Assembly (NCBI GenBank): GCA_015680685.1
Contig: MNCI01017535.1
Span: 441,016-505,015, forward strand
Direction: 5' to 3'
Length of the DNA: 64,000 nucleotides
Source: Gnetum montanum
Taxonomy: Eukaryota; Streptophyta; Gnetopsida; Gnetales; Gnetaceae
The notes under the pieces were generated by a model, which was given only the letters and a program-made list of their open reading frames with translations, ran no database searches and was not told where the DNA came from. Positions within the stretch are counted from its first letter, which is position 1. The number at the start of each line of letters is the position of its first letter. Made by a program: the position numbers and the translations under genes. Shown in pieces: positions 10,744-20,834 of this stretch.

Positions 10744-13700
10744 AATTGTAATTAACTGTATAGCAATTTTACATGCCTATAATATTATTGATATTATAAT
10801 TACCAATAAAATTTTGTTATATTTATGGGAAGGTTGAAAAACTTTGTAGAATTTACGTTTAAAATATACCTATTGAAACTATTTAAATATTTTATATTTT
10901 ATCATTTAACTACTGAAAAAACAAGGTGTTACTAAAAAATAAAAGTCGAAATAAAATGATGGATTGATTGACATTTAGATATGCACCAATGTAGAAATAG
11001 ATGTGGGTAAGTATTTTTTTTTTTCACTATTAAGAGGTATGAAATAGGTATTATGTTAAAGTTAAGGTTCTTATATAAAATTTTATTAAACTATTTAAAC
11101 AAATTTATTCATTTTTTTCAGATTTTTCAGATTTAAATTTTAATTATAGTATTGTAGTTAAATATATAGCAATTTTACATACGTATAATATTATTATTAA
11201 CATTATAATTTACCAATAAATTTTGGTTGTATTTAAAAGTAGGTTAAAAAAATTTATCAAATTTAAATTTACGTATTGACGAATTGTATATTTTAACATT
11301 CAATTTCAAAGAAAAACAAGTTACTACAAAATAAAAATTAAATTAATACTACTCAAAAAAGTCAACTCTATTTATAAATTAAACGATGAGTGCTAAAGGT
11401 TTAAATAAATAATTTACGATGATTGTTAGCTAATTGATAATTTTCATTTAAAATTATTAAAATTTATTTAAATATATTATTTTTTATAACATTAATTTTA
11501 TAATAGTTTAATATTTTAAATTAAATTTATTTATTAATATCTACCATGGTTTTCCAAATTACATTTTTATTGTATTATTATTTAACGTAATTAAAAATCA
11601 CATATTATTAAAAAATTTAAATTAATAATGTTCTTGTAAGTTTATAATTAAAGTTTATCCAAAAATGGTGAGGAAAAACAAACAAAAAATTGAGGACCAA
11701 AGGTTTAAACAAATAAATGGATGCCTAGTGGATGCCTAGTAATTGAAATTCATTTTGTCCTTGTACTTTATTTACACATACTTTTTAACCATCATAATTG
11801 AAAATTTATCAAAATTAACTATAAATTTGATAATTTAAAAATTTATTTTTTAAACACATTAATTATAAGTTTGTTTTAAATGATGACCTTGACAATTTTT
11901 AAAAAAATTTCAAATTGTTTATTATTTTACCATTTAACCTTTAGAAAATCACAATCCTACTAAGCCTACCTTCTATCATATTCAAAATTACTCAAAACAG
12001 CAATAAAAACTAAAAATTAAAAAACGTACCCAAATTTCAATGTGGTAAAAAGTTATAGTTATTAATTAATTATAAGTTTATTATACTTATTTTAAAACCT
12101 ATTTCAACGGTTATCAAATAAATCTTATAAAAATGCAATTATTAATTAATTATAGCTTTGTTATACCTATTTTAAAAATAATATTTTAATAACTATCAAC
12201 AAAATTTTAAAAATAAACATGATCCCAGTGTCATAGTATAATCCCAAAACAAGGTCGACATTGTTTTCAGTAGTAGGGGTCGAAATTTGTTCAGTCCCAA
12301 AGATCAACCCTGATTCTTTTTTTCGTAAATTTTGGCTGGTTAATGCCAATCCCTCTTCATTTCGATGAATACGACATAAAAAATGTATGCATGCTGATGT
12401 GTCACTATATGTGTTATCGATTTCACAATGCATATAACCAGCCTACCACATTTACTCTAAAATGGATGCAAAAATCAAGTAACGCATATTCCTTACATTT
12501 TTAAAGATGTCTTTTGATACCAGGAAGAAATCCACGTGACCACTTTACTCTATTAACCTGCTCTTTGAAGAAACAACTTTGATATCAGAAAGAAATCCAC
12601 ATTACAACTTTACTCAATCTATTACGATAACCTGCTATTTTAAAGAAAAAGAAACAAGGCCTCCTGTGCGTTGCAAAACAGAGGAGCAGAATAAATTATT
12701 GGATACAGATATATGCAACATCTTTTATTAGAAACTCATAAAGCAGCATGTCTCGGACATAGACTTTATTGTGTTCTAAGCTATGCATTCTTTAATTTTT
12801 AGCACTTGACATTGGAAACCATTACCGTACTATTGCCAGAAATGCTTAACAATGCCTTTATTAAGGAACAGAAGGTTCTACTGTCATCCAAGAATGTATG
12901 TCGTGTGATTCTGCCTTTCCTAAATACGTCGTTGTGTAATTCTTGAAACAAGGAATCCGTTTGCTTTGAATTAGTAGTTAGCAATGCTTACAGTCATTTA
13001 GTTACCGTTTAAAGATACCTATATTAATAAGCTATGAACCGCTTTGAATTCTCCTAAGATTTCTCTATGGGCCAATGAATAATGTATATTATAAGTTTCA
13101 TTTTACATGAATAATATATACATTATATGTTCTATTTTATATTTAGCTGTGAATCTGAGGGTACACTTTATCCATGAATGTCGCAGTATATCAGATTAAA
13201 CGAGCAAATTTGTTAAAATTAATTTTTATAACAATATTAAATTTTTAATAATTTAATATTTTAAACTAAATTTATTATTAACAGCTTCTACCATGGTTTT
13301 TACAAATTACTTTTTTATCATATTACTAATTAACATAATCAAAAATCACCGTTATTAAAAAAATTTCATTTAATAACCACAAGTACTTTTTATTTGTAGA
13401 TCCTACTTTTACACTAAGTGTTCTTACTTGTAAATCCTGCTTTTTATGATGTAGAACTGAAATTAATTGGAAGAAAAAAAATAAGAAGTAAAGGTTTTAA
13501 GAAATAAAGGGGTCTAGAAGTTATTAGGTAACTAAAAAAGTTAAATTAAAATTCATTTTTACCTTCAAATTTATTTAAACACGTTTTTAATAAATTTAAT
13601 AATTTTCAAATTTAATGCCCAATTTTTAACCAAACTTAAGTTAAAAATTACTTAAAACCAAATTAATAACCAAATTTAACCGAATTTAAGTATGGTTTTA

Positions 13701-14597
13701 AGTTTGATTTTACCGATAACTTTAGTTATAAGTTTGGTTTAACTATGACTTTGACAATTTTTTTAAAATTCCAAAATTTTTATCATTTGACCATTTAATC
13801 TTTCCAAAATCATGTAATACAAACCTTACTTTATATCATATTCAAAATTACTCAACAAGATAACATATCCAGATTTCAAGAAGATAAAAATGTACTTATT
13901 AATTAATTATAGGTTTGTTATACTTATTTTTAAAAAGTTATATTTCAATAATTCAACAAAGTCTTAATAGTTTTACCTATCGGACATTATAATGTAAAAT
14001 CAAGGCCAACATTGTTTTGGATAACAAAACAAAGGCTTAGAAATTCGCTCTAAAGATCACTTATCTTTCTTTGGGTCATTTCCATTAGTTAATGCCCATC
14101 TCTTCTATGATATAAAAAAATTAAAAATTGTGATGTGTTTTGCTTCAATTGTGACTACTCGATGCATATTTCCCACTTATAACATGTTTACTGTAAAATA
14201 GATACAATAAGCAATAAGTCATATATATTGTTATACTCCTAAGGATGTGTCTAGATATCAGGATATCAAGAAGAAATCTACATCATCAAGTTATGAAGGA
14301 AAGAAAAAAATTCTATTTGGATAATATTAAAAAGGGTATCTCTAAACAGACTATGATAGGTAATATTGTTGTTGAGTACACTAGCATCTCACTGTTTTAG
14401 AATTGGAAGAAAATGGAGTAATAATAACCTTGAGTTATTTAGCATATAGCCAATAACACTTTTGCAACTTTGTAAATGATATATTTAAAGCTCATGCTTT
14501 GTATATTTTATCTAACTAATCAATCATCTTAAATCTCCATTTCGCAACGAAAATCCAATTTCAGTTTCACTATTAAGATTTTCAAATATATACTCAT
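10744..14597. repeat. AT-rich tandem repeat, period about 1.75 kb (copies 1, 2 and start of 3)
   Basis: No gene is supported. Long blocks recur about 1745-1750 bp apart: CTACCATGGTTTT at 11540 and 13287; AACATTGTTTT at about 12255 and 14005; AGAAATCCAC at about 12525 and AGAAATCTAC at about 14273. A third copy continues at 33709, after the E2 insertion. Inside copy 1 there is a further internal duplication of about 200 bp, offset by about 405 bp (10757 and 11162, around AGCAATTTTACAT). The sequence looks like a diverged large-unit tandem array that served as an insertion target. Confidence 0.65.
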
Positions 14598-15361
14598 TGA
14601 TGAGTGGCGAGGTACCCCTACACTCAACTATACAAATACAAGTGTTTTCACACGTGATCCGGTCGAACTCCGTAGATGGACTAGTTATGGCACCTAGACA
14701 GTTATCCTTAGGTAGTAATTCATTGTCTTCCCACCTGGACTAGTATTATATTTGTCATGTATGATTTAGTCCAGAGTGAGGTGTATGATGTGTTCCTAAT
14801 CTAATGCTACTCCTGAAGGCAGTGGAAAGTAATATTAAACTAATCTAGGAGAGAGAGAGTAAAAGAATCTAATCTAGCCTAAGTGCGATAAGCATCCATT
14901 CCTTGATTATCCGTACACACCTTGGACTTCATGCACGACTACCACTGGGGTTACCAAGCATAGATCCTAGGTATGCTACTGGGTTACCAAGTAGTCACAC
15001 TTAAGAGCTCGTAATCAAGTTTTACTCATTTCACGTTCTAACATGAGATAAGGATGAGAGAGATTAGCTAGGAAAGTAGTAAATAACAATTAAATAAATA
15101 AATAAACAAAGTGAATCCTGCAATGATGAAGTAATCTCGATATTTATTGCCGATCATGTGCGTGTACAAGTACGTCACACTCAAATAAAGGATGTCGTAC
15201 AATTACATTCACCACACTGCGGGAAGACACTGGAAAATAATTCTATCTCTGGAGGTTTCAAACTGCCAAAGTTTAGGTACAATCTAACTCTAATGTTAAA
15301 CAATGAAGAGCCACCTCTTATTTATAGACATGGCGATGGATTGCGATATCACATCTCATCA
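14598..15361 (-). repeat. E2 left (3') LTR
   Basis: On the minus strand the LTR starts TGATGAGATG and ends CCACTCATCA. It is 764 bp, short because U3 has only one GATATC palindrome unit before the TATA box (rc of TTATTTATAGACATG, about 15319-15333). The other LTRs of the subfamily carry three or more. The AG-rich GAGAGAGAG stretch of the R/U5 region is at about 14850. Confidence 0.85.
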
Positions 15362-15375
15362 TACCCCCACGACTG
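15362..15375 (-). other. 3' polypurine tract of E2 left unit
   Basis: TACCCCCACGACTG is the reverse complement of CAGTCGTGGGGGTA, directly adjoining the LTR. It matches the tracts at 23201-23212 (+) and 26001-26014 (-). Confidence 0.8.
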
Positions 15376-15527
15376 AATAAAAACTCATCCTCGAGTTACA
15401 GTCATTACACAGTGGATAGGTATGGGATTATTAGATGGAAAAAGAAATGGGATGATGCTGCAGTGTGGGAAGAAAACAAAATAATAACACACACATAGAA
15501 TATACTGCAACTACAAAAATTTGGAAC

Positions 15528-18327
15528 TCATGTAGTTCCTGGTGGCAGTGGCTCCTCCATTGGTACCTTCCCTTTGTCTTGTGCTCTAGGTTTTGAAGGT
15601 TGATGATGCTGAAGTATGGCCTGGAGTTTCTCCTCTTCAGTCAGAGGGTCTTCTGCAGTCCATGCTAGTGTTCCAATGTTTGACGAAGTTGGCACCTCCC
15701 ACGAACAGGGTAGTTATGGGAACATCTGGTTGATCTAGACATACCAAGCCGCAAACACTCGTCGTTCCTCCTCATAGGCTCTAGCTTTATTCTTGTATTT
15801 TTGAAGGTCCGTTAGCCATCAAGCCAAGTTAGTTGCAATATCTTTCTGCCCCTGGTAGCTGGCTTTTACCACCTCAAGTTTAGAATTTGCAACATCTAGT
15901 TTTTCTAACATCTTCTTACGTTCTGCAAATTCTGCTTCGTATTTGATGTGGGTGGTTTCTATCTGCTGCTTGAGCTCTAACCTTGGGCGCCCTGTTGTTA
16001 ACATGGCAAGGTTGACATATCTTAGGTTTGCCAACTCCATGTACTCTATCAAGTCCTGAAACTGCAGGTCCCGGTTTTTAACTTCCGCTTAGCAGGCGAA
16101 GGCATATGTGTCCAATATGGCCCGCCAATCAGTGTGTTGAGCACTGATAGTGTTGATTTGGGCCTTGGCCATATGGATCTCCTTTTCAAGGATCTGTTTA
16201 TACATCCCTACCTAATTGCAGAAGTGATCCTTTAGCTTCTCATGTTGTTTAGCCTCGTTTTGCCATGTGCTTATCTCAATCACCAACTTTTGACGAATGG
16301 TGCATACCTCCTCCATCAAGAGGGTTTGATTTTCTCTGGCTAAACGGCTTACATCTCGGTTGACCCTGATGAATTGTTCTTGTAGTTGATGAAAGTGTTC
16401 ATTGAGAACATTCTTTTTCTTTTCTACAGTGGTCAACCGAAGGTTGTCAGTCACAAGCTATTTATTTTCTTCTTGCAAGGCCTTGAGTGCCTTAAGATGC
16501 GCATGAGTTTGCACCTATGCTGCGAAGGCATCCCAAATAGCCTTCTCCTTTTCATCCACCACCCTTTTATTCTCTACGATTAACAATGTTAGTTGCTTGG
16601 TTCTAAAGTTTTCTAGCTGGTCTACGGGAACAAATTGCAAAGGGTCCCGTTGTGCTACTTGTAAGGCCACGAGCTGCTCTTGTAGTTTCTGCACTTCAGC
16701 TTCAGCATGCTCTGCCCTTACTTTTGTTAAGAACAACTTCCCCTATGTGGAAATGAGGTCTGACTAGATTTCTATGACATCGTGAGGGATGTCATTACTT
16801 TTCCTATTTGAAGCAATCAATCAAGCACATCCTCATGTTCCGCAGAAGTCATTAAGGTTCCAACTAAGGTTTGACCATCCTGTGCTCCTGTGAGATCTAC
16901 CGATGGCACAACAAGTACGTTGAAGGATTCCTTGATGTGGTCTACGACCACTTCTATAGCTCCCGTGGCATTCTGGTGTTGCATGACCATCACAGTGGCC
17001 CCTTCACCAGTCTCTAACTGCACTTGGAAAGATGCTGCATTTCTTGAGATCTGTTGTGACCATCTACTTTCCCCTCTTCCTGTGTGAATGGATACTTCCC
17101 CCCTTGTGCGATCCAACAAAATAGTAGGCTACCTGGCATCATCGATGATGTGGAAGAGGTTTGCATCATCACGACTTCCCCAGCTTACCATCTCAACAAT
17201 GGCCCTAAAATGGCTCATCGTTGGTTTGTAGTCTTGTGGAGGTGGCGGCTGATCTTGGCTTATGCTAGGCCTTGCTTCCTATTGTTAGCTGGGACCCGTG
17301 GCTAGAGATTGACTGGATCCAGCCATATGTTCTTCTTCTTATTCTAGTCCCAGCTCTTCAACAGTGCTTTTTCTTAGAGCTGGCGCCTTTAGCAATTCAG
17401 CATATGAAGCATTTTGAGCTTTTCGGAGGATGTCATTGGTGTATCCCTGAATACCAGCACATCGACAAAGCTTTCTAATAAGACAGGGAAAAGGCAGCAC
17501 CATCTTCCCTATCTTTCGTTCTTTGAACCACCTCAGGATCTCCGTCAAATATAGATGGGGTAGGTTAGCGTTAACCTTTCCCATCAACACTACACATCCT
17601 CTAGCTGTATACATCGATATCCTTTTTAAGCCCTTTGTGGGGAAGAGGTGATATGTTCCGATTTTAAAGTAAACCCTCTCTTCCGTCGTCAATTCACCAA
17701 ATGCTTTATCGCTTCCATAAGCCTTCTCCAACCAATCCTTTTGCACATCGAGGTCTAAACAGGTGGATAACCAACCAACCTGGGGCCCTATATTCGGAAG
17801 GTTTAACACTTTCGAAATTACCTGCACAAAGAAGTCAACTATCACACCACAAATATTAACAGTGGTGTCTTTCTCCTTATTGTGCCAAAATTGGTACGTA
17901 TCTCCTAGGTACCAGGCACCGCTTTCAGAGAGGATAGGCCATAAGGGAAACCCTTTGAGCTAATCCCTAACGGCATTAGGAGTAAACTCTATGAATGATT
18001 CAAAGTTCAATTCCACAATCACCGCAACTTATGTGGACTTCTCATGGATAGCCTGAACACAATCATAGGGCAACATGAGTTGTTATCCCAATTCAGGCAC
18101 TGCAACAGCTCCTCCTTTTGCCTACCCAAACCGTCTGATAGGAGGTTCATCTTGATGAATGCTGAATGATTACTCCTCCTGNCGATAGGAGGTTCATCTT
18201 GATGAATGCTGAATGATTACTCCTCCTGTTCTACATGTTGTCTGGTAGGTCTTTATCTTCCACCTCTCCGAGCTCGTTTGCTTCCACCTTGGGTACGACC
18301 TTCCTGTTGTCCATGTTTCGGGGCCAT
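15528..18327 (-). pseudogene. E2 left ORF3: plant-transposon-protein domain plus long coiled coil
   Basis: The start at 18327 (MAPKHGQQEGRTQGG) directly follows the intron acceptor and gives a basic, Gly/Arg-rich N-terminus that could act as a nuclear signal. The globular domain follows: VELNFESF (about 18010), the open stretch 17845-17339 with ISKVLNLPNIGPQ, WLEKAYGSDKAFGE, KIGTYHLFPTKGL and VLPFPCLIRKLCRCAGI, then a linker with HTRGEVSIH (about 17100). From about 16740 to 15780 there are heptad-rich blocks (LKALQEENKQL; LEKLDVANSKLEVVKASY) giving a coiled coil of roughly 300 residues, then a Pro-rich C-terminus ending at TGA 15530-15528. Premature stops break it, and a single N with duplicated flanks at 18182 distorts the N-terminal part. 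It has no membrane segment; its function is unknown. Confidence 0.75.
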
Positions 18328-18393
18328 CTACAATCACACAGGCCAAGTGTTAGTAAGGTCATTTTTGAAGTTAAGTTATACCTTACTGCTTAC
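18328..18393 (-). other. 66-nt intron ending at the ORF3 start codon (E2 left)
   Basis: On the minus strand the interval begins AAG/GTAAGCAG, contains TTACTAACACTTGG (a textbook branch site) and ends GTGATTGTAG directly before ATGGCC. The same 66-nt interval with perfect signals is at 20769-20834. Conservation of donor, branch site and acceptor argues for a real 5'-leader intron. Confidence 0.65.
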
Positions 18394-18847
18394 CTTAATT
18401 AATGATCTTATGTTATCACATGTGATTATGCCCAAAATTTTGTAATAATGAGTCCTGTGACTTAGGTGGTTTCCATTTTAGTTTCCTGGTATACCTGGGG
18501 ATTAAATGATTTTTAGACACAATTATTCTAAGTGTTATAGTTAATTACCCTAGCTGATGTCCTTTGGGTGATGATAAATTTCAAAAAATTTAGGCACCTT
18601 TCAGCAAGTGTTCCTCCCCCACGACTAAGCTGAACACTCCGGGTTCAAGTAGGNACAAGTGTTCCTCCCCCACGACTAAGCTGAACACTCCGGGTTCAAG
18701 TAGGTTCAAACAGAATTAAAATCAGAGTACCAGCGAGTGAGATATAGTGAGAAAAGAAAGGGTCACTCAATCGCAAGTCATAGAGAAAAATTTCAAAAAC
18801 TTCCCCTGTGTGAATAACAAAATGACACTAAGTGTTTCTAGGGATGA

Positions 18848-18986
18848 CCTATTTATAGGCGTCGGGGACGTGATATTGCGTATGATACATCACATACGCA
18901 ATATCACATGGGAAGTGATATCACATACGATACATCGTGCACACGATATCATGTGGGTCACGATATCGCGTATGCGATATCTTGTC
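18848..18986 (-). promoter_or_regulatory. Internal U3-like GATATC palindrome block with TATA box (E2 left)
   Basis: On the minus strand this is a run of GATATCGCG, GCGATATCG and GTGATATCAC type palindromes, then GCCTATAAATAGG (TATA at about 18850-18860) and the leader AACACTTAGTG. It is the same palindrome type as in this subfamily's LTR U3. The E2 right unit lacks the whole block at the matching point (29391-29401), where only a short G run remains. It lies about 520 bp upstream of the ORF3 ATG. Confidence 0.65.
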
Positions 18987-20030
18987 CCTAGTGATGTGAG
19001 GCAACAAAAAAAGACCAAATTTTGGAGTTTTCTTGAAATAAACATTGTAATCTGAGGACATTAGCTATTATCAAGGGTTCTAGGGCAATTGCATAACATC
19101 TAAAGGCACAATTAATGATGACAGTGTGGATTTTACCAATAAAACCTTGGGTTGTAAGAAAAAGGGTATGTAATGGTATATTGGAACGTTAAAATTTAGA
19201 GGGATAATAGTAGGGAAAGAAAATCAATTGAAAAAATTATGCTGAGGGTAAGAAATGGTGTGTGTGAGCTATGTCGTAAGTGAAAATTACAAGAAATTAC
19301 ACAAGTGGGTCCTCTCCAAAGCAGATTTCAACCTATAATGCCCTTGTGTAACCACACTTAAAGTGTCCATGGGCACTAAAAGGGTTAAATGTAATCCGCA
19401 CTAACTCCATAAAACACACACATGTAAATATCACCGGAATACGATGAAAATTCTATGCTATACGAAACACAAGCCACAATTACACGAACAATGAGATGAG
19501 ATGAACTATAGAAAGGGATCGTAGAGATTGGGACATGAGGTAACTGACCCAGGGCATAGTGAATCCTGCATGTAAAGCATGATTAAGGTGTCATTAACCC
19601 GTCATTCCAAGATCAGGACCAAGTCCATTCCTCTAATCAGTGACATTGCATTATTTCATCCCATGATGAGCGACTATGAGAGTACCATCACAACAAGGCA
19701 TACGATCACTTGGCGTTTTATGCAAGGGAGAAGTGATTTTTGTTTTGTGGCACTTTTCTTTTTCTTTTTCTCTTTCTCTCTATTTTTTTGATTACTTAAT
19801 CTAGAGGAGCCGCCAACCTTCAGGCATGGATGCATGTCTTTCCAGTGGGACCCCCTAGAATAGCATTAATTTTTCATAGTGCCCTTTTGATTACTCTTAC
19901 TCCCATTGTTCGTTAGATCTACAAGGATCTTAGTACAACCATGTTTCATGATAACCCACACAGATGTCACCAAAGAGAATCCACAAGTCCCTTGATGTCA
20001 CACCCTAATCATTCCCTCTTAGTCCATCCT
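18987..20030 (-). other. Spacer between gag remnant and ORF3 (E2 left)
   Basis: No coding sequence is supported. It is closely similar to 29402-30440 of the right unit, including a T-rich tract at 19740-19790 (unit right: 30150-30210) and the stretch around AGTGGGACCCCCTAGAATAG. A distant similarity to the E1 spacer exists (GGTGTGACATCAAGGGGACTTG type sequence). The leader part at 18394-18847 contains another single-N join with duplicated flanks at 18653. Confidence 0.6.
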
Positions 20031-20206
20031 TCGATTGAGCACTGTAGAAAAGCAAAAGAACGTTCCCCCCTATGAGGAGAGATTAATAAATGATGACTGG
20101 GATCCTTACATTTTGAGAGTATTCTGGCTTGGTCATATTTACTCCATTGGGTTTCACACACTGTGTGGCAAGGAACACCTACACTCAACCATACGAAGGA
20201 TATCAC
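20009..20206 (-). pseudogene. gag C-terminal fragment fused to an ORF3 fragment and an LTR end
   Basis: Read on the minus strand, the segment at about 20170-20085 encodes TVCETQWSKYDQARILSKCKDPS, the same as the gag C-terminus of the right unit at 30920-30838. Before the spacer it carries about 35 bp (20040-20075) resembling the coiled-coil region of ORF3 (compare 22143-22170, GAAAAGCAAAAGAA). At 20163-20198 it runs into the last 36 bp of an LTR (CACCTACACTCAACCATACG). Three unrelated element parts are joined here, so it is a rearrangement scar or an assembly chimera. Confidence 0.55.
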
Positions 20207-20320
20207 GTCCTACCGATATCGCATCCTACCTCAAGTACGCGGATATCACATCCCACGTGATATCACGTACATGATGTATTGTACATGATATCATATCCAC
20301 ACTGCCTATAAATAGGTCAC
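20199..20320 (+). promoter_or_regulatory. Internal U3-like GATATC block with TATA box (inverted unit)
   Basis: Repeated palindromes (GGATATCAC, CGATATCGC, CACGTGATATCACGTAC) lead to CTGCCTATAAATAGGTCAC at 20302-20320. After the poly-C/N gap the leader AACACTTAGCATC follows, the same as downstream of the block at 18848-18986. The start codon of ORF3 is about 515 bp downstream. Confidence 0.6.
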
Positions 20321-20321
20321 C

Positions 20322-20322
<1 letters not shown>

Positions 20323-20364
<42 letters not shown>

Positions 20365-20376
20365 NNNNNNNNNNNN
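20323..20376. other. Poly-C tract and 12-N assembly gap
   Basis: Forty-two C residues are followed by twelve N. The matching spot in the right unit holds a short G run (minus strand GGACCCCCCGC) and in the left unit no homopolymer (GGTCATCCCTAG). A genuine C-rich run may have caused the sequencing or assembly failure, so its length should not be trusted. Confidence 0.9.
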
Positions 20377-20768
20377 AACACTTAGCATCATTTTGTCATT
20401 CACACAGGGGGAGTTTTTGAAATTTTTCTCTAAGACTTGCGATTGAGTGACCCTTGCTTTTCTCACTATATCTTGCACGTTGGTACTCTGATTTTAATTC
20501 TGTTTGAACCTGCTTGAACCTAGAGTATTCAGCTTAGTAGTAGGGGAGGGACACTTGCTGAAAAGTGCCTAACGTTTTTGAAATTTATCATTGCCCAAAG
20601 GACATCAGCTAGGGTAATTAACTATAACACTTAGAATAATTGTGCCTAAAAATCATTTAATTCCTAGGTATATCGGGAAACTAAAATGGAAACCACCTAA
20701 GTCACAGGAATCATTATTACAAAATTTCAAGCACTATCACACATGATAACATAAGATCATTAATTAAG

Positions 20769-20834
20769 GTAAGCAGTAAAGTATAACTTAACTTCAAAAA
20801 CAACCCTACTAACGCTTGACCCGTGTGATTGCAG
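20769..20834 (+). other. 66-nt intron ending at the ORF3 start codon (inverted unit)
   Basis: Donor TTAAG/GTAAGCAG, branch site CCTACTAACGC and acceptor TGTGATTGCAG are all near-perfect, and ATGGCC follows immediately. This is the best preserved copy. Related intervals are at 18328-18393, 28933-28998, 6636-6697 and 56210-56269. Confidence 0.7.

Noticed and set aside
16386-17478. Plus-strand open frames opposite ORF3 at 16386-16583, 16890-17087 and 17272-17478
   Set aside because: The same antisense frames appear opposite every ORF3 copy (for example 21993-22190 and 27025-27222) and are shadows of the coiled-coil codons.
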